Positions 49,625 through 59,788 of a stretch of 64,000 nucleotides of DNA are shown here, one piece after another. Under the pieces are notes generated by a model, which saw only the letters and a program-made list of their open reading frames with translations, searched no databases and had not been told where the DNA came from. This stretch comes from Congeria kusceri (lineage: Eukaryota > Mollusca > Bivalvia > Myida > Dreissenidae), in contig CM051027.1 in NCBI GenBank assembly GCA_027627225.1, positions 88,954,451 through 89,018,450 on the forward strand, in the 5' to 3' direction. The position numbers and the translations under genes are program-made. Numbering within the stretch: position 1 is the stretch's first letter; every line of letters starts with the position of its first letter.

Positions 49625-52600
49625 CTACTCTTCAATCTGATGGTTCAAACCTGGCCAATATACAAGTTCTCTGGCCCGTTTCTTACAATTAACCACTCCG
49701 AGATGTGACTTATGAATAGCATTGAGAGTTTCTGTTCTTAGTTCTGCAGGAATGCACACTCTTTCCCCTCTGTATAACAAACCATTGTACACTGCTAATT
49801 CATCACGAACGTCCCAAAATGGTAGAGCTTTTGCTGGCACCTCCTTCTTAGTCGCTGGCCAACCAGAACAGACCACTTGTATTACCGCCTGGAATTGTCC
49901 ATCTTTCTCTGTAGCATCAGCAATTTTGTCATGGTTACTGCAAGACAATGTTTCGATGTTCAAGACCATCAATTCTTCGTCAATGGCTTTCTCACCTACT
50001 TCGCTCAGTGGCAATCTACTCAAGCAATCCGCCAAACCCATATCTTTACCACTTCGATGCACAAGTGTGAATTCATATGGTTGTAACTTCAGCATCATTC
50101 TCTGAATTCTTAACGGTGCTGCATGTATGGGTTTCTTCATGATGCTTTCTAATGGTTTGTGATCAGATTCAATAGTCAGGTCCTGTTTGCCATACAACAA
50201 TTTGTGAAACTTTTCACAGCCATAAACCACTGCTAACATCTCCTTTTCTATCTGCGCATATCTTTGTTCCGCTGGTGACAGCGCACGTGATGCATACGCG
50301 ACTACTCCATCTGCCTGAATTACAGCTGCTCCTAGGCCTCTCATAGACGCGTCAACAGTTAATGTTGTTGGTTTTGCTACATCATAGTACTTCAGCACCT
50401 CTGTTGATGTGAGAACTGATTTTATCTTATTGAAGGCTTCTCCAGCTTCTTTCGTCCATTGCCATTCAGTTTGCTTTTTCAGATCACGCAAAGGAGCATT
50501 GAGCTCGCTCAAGCCCGGAATGAACTTTGATACGTATGACAGCATACCCAGAATTGTCTGGAGCTCACTATGGTCCTGAGGTTCTCTCATTTTCACTATT
50601 GCCTCTACTCGCTGATCCGTCGGTTTGAGCCCTTCACCTGTGATTTTGTGCCCAACATAGTCAACATCTGGCTGCGCAAAAACACATTTTGATTTGTTCA
50701 GTTTTAGATTCATTAATCTAGCCTTTTGAAGCACTTTTCTCAGACGCTCATTGTGTTCACTAAGAGTTTTTCCATGGACAAGCACGTCATCCACCACTAC
50801 TTCTACCCCCTGTATTGAACCAAAGTGTGTTTGCATTTCTCGTTGGAAAACTTCGCTTGCGCATTTTGCTCCCATCGGCATTCTTAAGAACTTATAACGA
50901 CCAAAAGGTGTGTTGAATGTCATTAAATTAGAGCTCTCATCTGACAGCTTGATCTGATAATACCCCATGTTGGCATCAAGTGTCGTGAAGTATTTGCTGC
51001 CGTGTAGCCTAGTTACTACCTCCTCGATACTTGTCATTGGATAGTGTTCGCGTAGTATCGCTTTATTAAGGTCGGTCGGGTCAATGCAAATTCGAACTCT
51101 GCCATTTTTCTTTCGCACACACACCATGCTATTTACCCATTCAGTAGGTTCTTTAACTTGTGCGATAATGTTACATTTCTCTAAATGGTCCAGCTCCTTT
51201 CTGACTTGTTCACGAATAGCCACAGGAACCGATCTTGGCGCATGTACTACCGGTTGAACCGATTTGTCTACTTTCACAATGTATTGTCCCGGTAAACAAC
51301 CTATTTCATCCCCCAATACATCACTGAACTCGTTGCAAATACTTTCTGTTGTGACTTTTATGTTGTTGACTCTCATAATTAGTCCTAGTTTCACCGAATC
51401 ATCTCTGCCTAACAAGTTAACAGTTTTCGTAGTATCTAGAACTTGAAATGTCAGATTTCTCCGAGTACCTTTGTATGTGCACGGAAGAGTTATCTGTCCG
51501 AAGGCCTTGATGTGCTGTCCACTAACGCCGTTGATTATTGTTTCGCTATACTGAATTCGTGAGTTTTTACATTGCAATCGTTCTGCGGTTGATCTAGAAA
51601 GTACGTTACAAGCAGCTCCACTGTCTATATCTAATTCGAGAACTGAATTTCCTACCTCGAATTTCACAGTCCACTCTGTATTGCTCTTTCCATCAATGTT
51701 GGCCTTGAACACGTCATTTATTGAAGCCTGTGCTTGAAACATGTTTGTCATGTTGTCTGCGTCACGTGCTATGTTATCTTCAGCATAATGCACGTTGTGA
51801 TTATACGATTTCCCTCGCCTTGGTGTACGTCCTCGACCTCGGCCTCTTGCTCTCCCTCGAGAATGACCTGTTTGTGCTCTAACATTCCCTTTACAAAGCT
51901 TGGAAGCTTTAAAATGTCCTCGTTGGCCACAAGAGTCACATACCTTGTTGTAAGCAGGACAGTTTCGCGGATGGTGGTGTCTACAACACTTATTACACAC
52001 TGGAAAATTCCCATATCCAGGCCTTTTGTCTCTCTCCTGGAATTGCTGTCTCGCTAGATTGACATTGGCGGTCTCGAGTCCCAAGGTTTTCATGTGAGCA
52101 GATGTTAACTCAACCTGTCTGCATGTTTCAATAACTCTTTCTAAAGTAAGTTGGTCGGCGGGAATGTCCATAAGTTTCTCTGAACTCCTTTTATCACCTA
52201 TTCCATTCATTATCATGTCGCAAATAAATCCTTCCTGGTGATCACCATATTGACATTGTTCAGCTTTTCTTTTCAGATCCGATATATAATCCATGATTGA
52301 CATGTTTCCTCTCTTAGTATTCAAGAACTCTTGACGCTTAATGTTCCTGTAATTATGTACTCCGAAGTGACGATCAAATTTCCCAAACACAGTATCTAGA
52401 TCGTACCTGTTTTCGGCGTCCCGAGCCACGATGCCCAATGCGTCGTTTGCCTCAATCATTGGAGCCCAAGTAAAAGAATCATAGATTTTCACACAATCGC
52501 GTCCCATATTTGACAGAAGAACACCGACTCGCCTTCTCCCTGGCGCGTCATGGAGCCCCAAAGCGTCCAAGTGGATGATGAAATCCCGTTTATACATCTC

Positions 52601-52666
52601 CCATTCAGGTGCACCGCTATCGCTGGAATTGAACTCTGGTAACGGCTTTATCCCTTTGGCTGCCAT
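49625..52666 (-). CDS. Gypsy gag-pol (gag, protease, RT, RNase H, start of integrase)
   Basis: 1013 codons. The gag part (about 1-220) is followed by two CCHC zinc knuckles (about 224-258: CNKCCRHHHPRNC and CDSCGQRGHFKASKLC) and an Arg/Gly-rich basic stretch. The aspartic protease has DSGA at about 348. Reverse transcriptase spans about 450-690 with TLDANMGYYQI and the catalytic VVVDD at about 623-627. RNase H has TVDAS (about 770), EKEML and SDHKPLE. The frame ends in the integrase zinc finger after its two His, at a tandem TAG TAA. The fused gag-pol in one frame is common in this superfamily. The start is the first Met, about 120 bp inside the 5' LTR. Confidence 0.93.
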   Translation of the reverse strand: MAAKGIKPLPEFNSSDSGAPEWEMYKRDFIIHLDALGLHDAPGRRRVGVLLSNMGRDCVKIYDSFTWAPMIEANDALGIVARDAENRYDLDTVFGKFDRHFGVHNYRNIKRQEFLNTKRGNMSIMDYISDLKRKAEQCQYGDHQEGFICDMIMNGIGDKRSSEKLMDIPADQLTLERVIETCRQVELTSAHMKTLGLETANVNLARQQFQERDKRPGYGNFPVCNKCCRHHHPRNCPAYNKVCDSCGQRGHFKASKLCKGNVRAQTGHSRGRARGRGRGRTPRRGKSYNHNVHYAEDNIARDADNMTNMFQAQASINDVFKANIDGKSNTEWTVKFEVGNSVLELDIDSGAACNVLSRSTAERLQCKNSRIQYSETIINGVSGQHIKAFGQITLPCTYKGTRRNLTFQVLDTTKTVNLLGRDDSVKLGLIMRVNNIKVTTESICNEFSDVLGDEIGCLPGQYIVKVDKSVQPVVHAPRSVPVAIREQVRKELDHLEKCNIIAQVKEPTEWVNSMVCVRKKNGRVRICIDPTDLNKAILREHYPMTSIEEVVTRLHGSKYFTTLDANMGYYQIKLSDESSNLMTFNTPFGRYKFLRMPMGAKCASEVFQREMQTHFGSIQGVEVVVDDVLVHGKTLSEHNERLRKVLQKARLMNLKLNKSKCVFAQPDVDYVGHKITGEGLKPTDQRVEAIVKMREPQDHSELQTILGMLSYVSKFIPGLSELNAPLRDLKKQTEWQWTKEAGEAFNKIKSVLTSTEVLKYYDVAKPTTLTVDASMRGLGAAVIQADGVVAYASRALSPAEQRYAQIEKEMLAVVYGCEKFHKLLYGKQDLTIESDHKPLESIMKKPIHAAPLRIQRMMLKLQPYEFTLVHRSGKDMGLADCLSRLPLSEVGEKAIDEELMVLNIETLSCSNHDKIADATEKDGQFQAVIQVVCSGWPATKKEVPAKALPFWDVRDELAVYNGLLYRGERVCIPAELRTETLNAIHKSHLGVVNCKKRARELVYWPGLNHQIEE

Positions 52667-52769
52667 CGTAAAACTACAATAACTCCAAAGACGAATGTTT
52701 CTAATTCCTTTCAGCGTTAATCACCTGGTCAATGACCTTCTTGCATCCACAGATTGCATGGATTTATCA

Positions 52770-52787
52770 TCCCTCGTCTTGACACCA
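52770..52787 (-). other. Primer-binding site of the gypsy element
   Basis: TGGTGTCAAGACGAGGGA directly follows the LTR end. The TGG start is typical of a tRNA 3'-end complement. The priming tRNA was not identified. Confidence 0.6.
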
Positions 52788-52900
52788 TGTAATAACTACG
52801 CCATTAATATGCCGGAAACTCAACCTTTATTATCTCCCTTGATCACATCATACTAAACACGTCAAAGTACCATAGGTTAACAAATACACAATACATGTAC
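52788..52900 (-). repeat. 5' LTR of the gypsy element
   Basis: Identical to 48067-48176 for 110 bp and then diverges (ATACATGTAC here, ATACATGACA in the other copy). The true outer boundary is therefore uncertain by about 3 bp. Confidence 0.85.
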
Positions 52901-54430
52901 GTAGTTTCTAAACATACATGTATCACCAGGTAACAACCAGATCAACAATTTGATAACAATCATTAGCATATTGATAACAGTATTAACCTTAGAATATAAT
53001 AGTAACAAAACACATAATGATAGCATAAGATATACCGGTAGCACCATTCCAATGGTAACTTCAACACTCTGAAACAAATACATACAACAGCAAAAGGTCT
53101 ATGTATTTTAAATGATGAATGTCATATGTAAATAAAAGCTGAATGGTACTCTAGACTATTATGTGGAGGACACTATAGATCATTGTATATTAAAGTATGT
53201 ATATAAAAGTATGTATATACAAGTATAAACAACATTCAAAATATGGAACTCACAGTGTCTGCTTCTATTAAATGACAGTATTTAACAACCTGACCGCTTT
53301 TGAATACATATAATACATATAATATACACGTATACTATGCTTGGTTACATCCATCAACTGTAATAATAATATGATTGAGATAAACTATCAGAAAAATTAA
53401 AACATTGAAGGGTCTTCTTTGTTCGCCCAATGGCTAGTACCAGTCTTCAGTTAAAAATACCACGAAAAGCTGTTATGTTATTTATTACTAATAGAAGTGT
53501 AAAATAAACCTATGAGAAGCATACCTATAATATTATCTTATTTGTGTAACAAATAATTCATATTGATCAATAAATAATTGTCTTACATGTGCATGAGTCT
53601 ACTGACCCAACCAACCATGTGTCATTCCATAATGCGTATACACAGACAATTGCTTGACATATCCCCCTTAAACAATGATGTCCGTTCAAGTGACCTGGAA
53701 CAACCCAATACACAAGTGCTGATATAACGGCTGTTTTCTGCAGTAATTTGGAAAGCAGGTGTTTTCTTATGTATAAATTACACAGAATGCAAATTTATTT
53801 ACCAATTGATACCATAAATGTGCACATTTACCGGATATTTTCTATGTTTTATCGCTATAAATAAACCGTACCCTAGTTTCTTCAACCGATGTTCAGGTTG
53901 AATTTGTAACATGTATTACTCATAAACCCCGCTTCGGTTCATGGATCAGCTTACTGAGAAACTTTGGTGATTTATTGCAAATGTATTTCTGTTCAAATAC
54001 CAGTTAATAAAAATCGAATGGGAGGGTGGTAATTATTTTCAGAACCATTAATCTTGAAGTGACCCAGAACTACCAGTGATTCGGAATTCCTTCAATGACA
54101 GTATGTAACGGCATGGCAGATTTTTTAACAAACGCAAACGTTAATTAAACTGAAAGAAAACAATTTCAGACAGACTTGAACCACACATATTTTACATCTG
54201 AAATAAGTACCTGAATATGTACTGTGTTCTACCAGTGCGTGTTGAGAGTATTGCATTAAAACGGCATAAAATGAGTAAAACACAAACACCAATACGGAGG
54301 GGTTACAGGTAAACCTTCCAATTTCAACCGTTGGCAAAAACTATGTTATTTACACCAGTTGTTCGCTTATAAAGTTGTAGGTAACAATAAACGCACCTTG
54401 GGAAATAATTTTAATTTGAGCCAAACTCCA
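52901..54430. other. No recognised gene
   Basis: A+T-rich sequence. The only structure noted is an inverted, diverged relative of the 42-bp repeat at about 54054-54095. Confidence 0.4.
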
Positions 54431-54439
54431 GAAATGTAA

Positions 54440-55565
54440 TGGCCCCATACCAAAACAGATCAGCACGTCCGTACTAGGTTCTCCAAGTCTTCACCACGTC
54501 CTGACCACGGCCTGATTTTATGTAAGGACGTGGTTAGAGCATGGCAAAAAGGCGAAATATAGGTCGGCATGTACTAGGTCCTAAGCTTCTACGCTCGTAA
54601 TACGTCAAAGTGGTCCTCACTACGTCCTTACCACACATATAGCCACGCTCACACTATGCGCATCAGTCACTGGTATGCTAATACCACGCATACAAGGCAC
54701 ACGCCACGTAGCATCATGCTACTGCTACGTCCACCCGGTCATATAAATACCCCTCATCGCAGAGTCTTGTATTAGCCATATGTGGTGCGATGCATGGAAA
54801 GTTGACATCAGCTGTCCACATTCAGCCAGTCACGGACCCAGCAATCCTCAACCTCCGCCGCCTATGCCTCCTTCTGGTCAGCATAACAGAAGCAATTTGA
54901 CATTCTACCCCGGTCTATTGTCCTCAAGAACAAGATTTGAAACATGGCATCCTTTTCGCCTATCATTTCAACATTGATGTGTGAAGAAATAATTGTGCCC
55001 AAGCATTTATACTTTTCCAAAATACATTGGATTGACACAGTACTGACTCAGTGCTTACGTAGAGTAAATCCTGGGGCATACCTGGTGCTAACCTAGCACT
55101 AAAGCAGTACAAACTTCGAGCAAGTGGACAGGACCTGAATGGACCTCTGAAGGACCTGAAACAGTCTTAGTAAGGTTTTTGTGCGGACGCCATGTGAACG
55201 GGACGAGCGTGATAACGACGCATTGCAAGCGTAGTGAGAACGCAGTCGACACGTAAGAGACACATAAGCTCCACACTCAAGAATTCCTTACTGCGTCGCT
55301 ACCTGGTCATCACTACGCCAATGCTGTTCCTACTACGCTTTCGATAGGTTCGTACTGCGTCCATGCTCCTTCCACGTCATCACCACGTTAGTTTTGAGCA
55401 TGCTCAAAACCTCTCCACGTCCTGCAAGTCCGTCAAGACTCTATCATGCAAGTCCATCAAGACTTTATCAGGTCTCCACTATGTACCTGTCGGTTCAAAC
55501 CATGTCCTAGCATCCTCACCATGTCCTGTCTGGACGTGGAGGGCGTAGTAGGGGTGTGCTCCGGT
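54440..55565. repeat. CACGTC/TACGTCC-rich repeat block
   Basis: A block richer in G+C than its surroundings, with many dispersed short motifs (CACCACGTCC, ACTACGTCC, TACTACGC, ACTAGGTCC) in both orientations but no strict period. It begins near CAAAACAGATCAGCACGTCC and ends near GGACGTGGAGGGCGTAGTAG. It may be a diverged tandem or foldback element; no coding signal. Confidence 0.5.
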
Positions 55566-55809
55566 GTGATGACACTATAAGGTTTTAATAAAATAAAGGG
55601 AATAACGATGGAAAATATTGCGGAAGTATGCAAACAGCAACCAAAGTTAACAACAGTTTTCACTATTTCTATGAAACAGATCATGTAACAGTGTGAATTC
55701 CTTTCTGAAATAGCAGTAGGCTACAGCAGTATGTCCACAATGTTTTGTGAAACACAAATATCTCAGATTTTGGAGACAGTAAGCTATATATCGACAAGAA
55801 AGTGACCTA

Positions 55810-57440
55810 GTTTGAGAGTCTGCACAGCCTCGTTTAGCAGTAACTTTAAATGAACCCATGGTTTGAAAGTCTGCACAGCCTTGTGTAACAGTAACTTTTA
55901 AATGAACCGATGGTTTGAGAGTCTGCATATCCTGGTGTAACAGTAACTTTAACATGAACTCATAGTTTGATTTTGCATACCCTGGTGTAACAGTCACTTT
56001 AAAATGAACCCCTGGTTTGAGAGTCTGCACAGCCTGGTGTAACAGTAACTTTAAAATAAACCCATGGTTTGAGTGTCTGTAAAAGCCAGGTGTAACAGTA
56101 ACTTTATTGGAACCCATAGTTTGAGTATCTGCACTGTCTGGTGTAACAGTAACTGTCAAATGAACCCATTTTTTGAGAGTCTGCACAGCCTGGTGTAACA
56201 GTAACTTTAAAATGAACTCATGGTTTGAGTGTGCATACCCTGGTGTAACAGTAACTTTAAAATGAACCCATGGTTTGAGAGTCTGTACAGCCTGGTGTAA
56301 CAGTAACTTTAAAATGAACACATGTCTTGAGTGTCTGCACAACCGGGTGTAAACGTAACTTTAAAATAAACCCATGGTTTGAGTGTTCGTAAAAGCCAGG
56401 TGTAACAGTAACTTTATTTGAACCCATAGTTTGAGTGTCTGCACAGTCTTGTGTAACAGTAACTTTAAAATGAACCCATGGTTTGAGAGTCTGCACAGCC
56501 TGGTGTAACAGTAACTTTAAAATGAAACCATGGTTTGAAAACTTTAAAATTTACCATGGTTTGAGTGTCTGCAAAAGCCTGGTGTAACAGTAGTTTTAAA
56601 ATAAACCCATGGTTTGAGAGTCTGCACAGCCTGGTGTAACAGTAACTTTAAAATGAAACCATGGTTTGAGTGTCTGCACAGCCTGCTGTAACAGTAACTT
56701 TAAAATGAACCCACAGTTTTGAGTGTCTGCAAAAGCCTGGTGTTACAGTAACTTTAAAATGAACCCATGGGTTCAGTGTCTGCACAGCCAGGTGTAACAG
56801 TTAATTTTAAATGAACCCAAGGTTTGAGAGTCTGCACGGCCAGGTGTAACAGTTAATTTAAAATGAACCCATGGTTTCAGTGTCTGCACAGCCAGGTGTA
56901 ACAGGTAACTTAAAATGAACCCATGGTTTCACTGTCTGCACAGCCAGGTGTAACAGTTAATTTAAAATGAACCCATGGTTTGAGTGTCTGCAAAATCCTT
57001 GTGTAACAGTTACTTTAAAATGAACCCATGGTTTGAGGGTTTGCACAGCCTGGTGTAACAGTAACTTTAAAATGAATCCATGGTTTGAGAGTTTGCATAG
57101 CCTAGTGTAACAGCATCTTTAAAAAGAGCCCATAGTCTGAGAGTCTGAACAGCCTTTTGTAACAGTAACTTTAAAAATTAATGAACCCTTCATTTGAGAG
57201 TTTGCATGGCCTAGTGCAATAGTACCTTTAAAGTAGACTCCTAGTTTTAGAGTTTGCATAGCCTGGTGCAGCAGTATATTTCAAGTAGATCCATAGTTGA
57301 CAAGTTTGCGTAGCCTGGTGCAGTAGTACCTTTAAAGTTAACCATAGTTTTAAAGTTTGCAAAACATGTTGAAAAGTTCCTTTAAAATAGTTTCATTTTT
57401 TGAGAGTTTGCATAGTACCTTTGAAGTGAGTATTTTAATT
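55810..57440. repeat. 52-bp minisatellite array, about 30 copies
   Basis: The plus-strand unit is about 52 bp: GGTTTGAGAGTCTGCACAG, then CCTGGTGTAACAGTAAC, then TTTAAAATGAACCCAT. Copies are well conserved to about 57000 and decay towards 57440. Internal deletions give shorter units. A 231-codon frame on the minus strand arises from the repeat and is not called. Confidence 0.93.
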
Positions 57441-58382
57441 GAGTAGCTGTATAGGTGTTGTGACAGTTCCTTACAAATGAAACAACATGTATTTTGACTG
57501 TAGAAACAAAGTTGTCAAAGCAGTTCTTTCAGTGTGACATCATTTAAGAAATAATTTTTTATTTATCTTTGTTTATCAGCAAATAAACAACGATTTGGAG
57601 TTCGGATTCGTAGGAATTAAACCACGAGAGCGTAAGCCCGAGTTGTCTAATATACTGCATTATTAGCCGATAAACAACCATAATGCAACAAATATTTTGA
57701 TTCTAACATGACCTGACACCTTTTTCTGCAATTACAATGTGACTATACTTTACAGTTTTGGAACTATTTTCTTGCATTGTTTATTGATCATTTAACAATG
57801 GTGAATTTTGTTCTTTGTCTATAGAAAACTCTGTGTGTGTCATGTTTGAATTTGCAATACACAACGTGACAAGCATGGAAAAAGTAGTATGACTGGCATA
57901 TGAAATATGAAAAAGATGGGGTAAGATAGAATTTGCCTATTAAATGTTATTGTGTTAGAGTGAAACAAAACTACCACATTTTACAGCTAAGAATTTATGT
58001 TTTACACTATTTTTTTATAAATATTTTTTGGTGTTTGGGGAAGAGGGGGGGGGGGGGGAGTGTGCGGAGAATAAAATGCTTTAAACAGTTATGGTAAATT
58101 TTGATAATCTTACATAAGCAGCCTAAATAGTAATTGTATAGATAAGCTGATAATTGTTATTAATACCTTGGGTACAGGCCCCATCAATGAAATATCAAGT
58201 GTTCATGGTGTACTGAGTTCTGATGAGTTACAGTAAGCTGTACAATTTTTCACTTGACCATACTGAACATCTGGACACTGATGAAAGGATGTTGTTTTTC
58301 TTTATTTGATAAGGTAAATACATATTTTGTGTGTGTTTCTTTGGTATAAATTTAATACATAGTATGAAGTTAATGTGACATA
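57441..58382. other. No recognised gene
   Basis: A+T-rich. A segment at about 57580-57665 after a TTTATCAG acceptor-like site stays open for about 27 codons (ends ELSNILHY), but there is no supporting context. A G-run at about 58038-58060 is low complexity. Confidence 0.35.
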
Positions 58383-58541
58383 ATGTCAGATAGCAAGAGA
58401 TACGCTATCCCTGTTGTCAAAGGCTTTGACAACAAGTATTTTGCCTATACTGGTTGCTCTCTGTGGACCAGTTTGATTCAACAGATCAGGGATTCTAGAA
58501 CCAGCTCTTCTTTTAAATCCCAGGTTAAGGAGCATTTTTAA
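58383..58541 (+). pseudogene. C-terminal remnant of a non-LTR retrotransposon reverse transcriptase
   Basis: A 52-codon frame ends in SLWTSLIQQIRDSRTSSSFK then SQVKEHF. This resembles the W-N-x-L-P-x-x-I-R ... F-K-x-x-L-K-x-x-F ending of many LINE ORF2 proteins. No RT core is found upstream, so it is a 5'-truncated fragment. Confidence 0.55.
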
Positions 58542-59620
58542 AATTCTTATTACATTTTACAATATGGGCTATAATCATTTAAATTAATTTGTGGTTAATT
58601 TAATTTGTTTACTTATTACTAGTACTAATGTTCAGTGTTAATCATACTTTTTGTTAATACATATTTATGGTGATATGGTGATAAGTTTGCTTTAAATAAT
58701 TTTATGTCTTATAAAGAATTTTTCTTTATTTATTAAAAGCTTTAGTATAATGCTAAAGTATTGTTTATATTTCACCTATTGTTTTTTTTATTGTGAATTA
58801 ACTGAATTTTAATGTAATATCTTCCTATGTCATACAGCACTACATCTCAAGGACCACAATGGAAAAAAAGAGTTTATTTTAACTCTTTTTTAGTGTAATC
58901 CTTGACGTATAATGTTGATTGACATGGTGATATTAATGTTAACATTTATTATTTGTTGTATGCTTTAATATTTTAATTGCAACGTCAAATGTACATTTTA
59001 TGTTCAAATAGATCTATCTATTTAAAGTTATGATGAATGATAATTAATAACAAATGTTTTGCCGTAACTTATACTAATTTTTACAAGTGAATGATAAAAA
59101 TGTGACTGAAACAAAGGTAAAAAAAAATAACACAATTTATTTGCACAATATACCATATTATAATCACATGTTTCTTTACATTGACAACTTTGCAGTTGTT
59201 CTGTCTTATGTCATTTTCAAAAATACATGGACAAAATAAGTAAAACCTATTTCAACAATAACATGTCAGCTGTAGATGGACAGGTATTAAGGTTTGCACA
59301 ATTTAATCATCTGCATTAAAATGCATAAAATTAAATTTTATAATGTGTATCTGTTGTTGTTACAAAAACCAATCTAAAAATGCTAAGTACCTGGTAATAT
59401 ATGGATTTTTGTCTACCAACAAAAGACACAGACATAAATTAAGACAACTATCTGCAGTATGACAAATGTTTGAAAAGAATTGCTAAAGGATAATAATTAT
59501 TATTGACCTTAAAATGTTGGTGTTTGAATTTTTTTTATACGTTGTTAGTAATAGTTTTTAGTTGTCTAATGTGCTTTAAATATCAATAGCACATTTAATA
59601 ACAATTTCATCATCTGTATT
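58542..59620. other. No recognised feature
   Basis: Very A+T-rich sequence without recognisable genes. Confidence 0.4.
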
Positions 59621-59623
59621 CAG

Positions 59624-59743
59624 CCTTTCCACGACCCGACGGATGTCAACGCATATGAAGCTCTGCCTATTATGATACCCATCCCAGATAAACGGCTCTA
59701 CTGCAAGCGACTTAACAATTCATGGACTGTGTTGTGGACTTAA
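59624..59743 (+). CDS. Candidate terminal exon of an unrecognised gene
   Basis: A good acceptor (CATCTGTATTCAG) is followed by 39 open codons that look protein-like (PFHDPTDVNAYEALPIMIP, then PDKRLYCKRL) and a TAA. Base composition is richer in G+C than the surroundings. I do not recognise the protein, and I found no upstream exon with a matching donor; the 52-bp minisatellite and LINE fragment lie in the expected intron. Confidence 0.3.
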   Translation, partial: PFHDPTDVNAYEALPIMIPIPDKRLYCKRLNNSWTVLWT

Positions 59744-59788
59744 TACTGTGTTGTGGACTTGACTGTGTGTTTGTGATCTTCCAATGAC

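Larger units (their letters stand above)
48067..52900 (-). mobile_element. Ty3/gypsy LTR retrotransposon, nearly intact
   Basis: Two short LTRs (about 110-113 bp) bracket a gag-pol region read on the minus strand. The order gag, protease, RT, RNase H, integrase is the Ty3/gypsy order. A primer-binding-site candidate TGGTGTCAAGACGAGGGA abuts the 5' LTR (52770-52787), and a polypurine tract abuts the 3' LTR at 48180 onwards (on the minus strand GAAAGAAAAGGGGA). The LTRs are identical over their shared 110 bp, which suggests a young insertion, but one frame break interrupts integrase and I find no clear target-site duplication. No envelope-like frame. Confidence 0.95.

Noticed and set aside
49600..49640. 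Programmed -1 frameshift between gypsy gag-pol and integrase
   Set aside because: The break lies inside the integrase zinc finger and no clear slippery heptamer was seen; a mutation or base-call error is more likely.
55647..56496. 231-codon and 79-codon minus-strand frames
   Set aside because: Translation of the 52-bp minisatellite; sequence is wholly repetitive.
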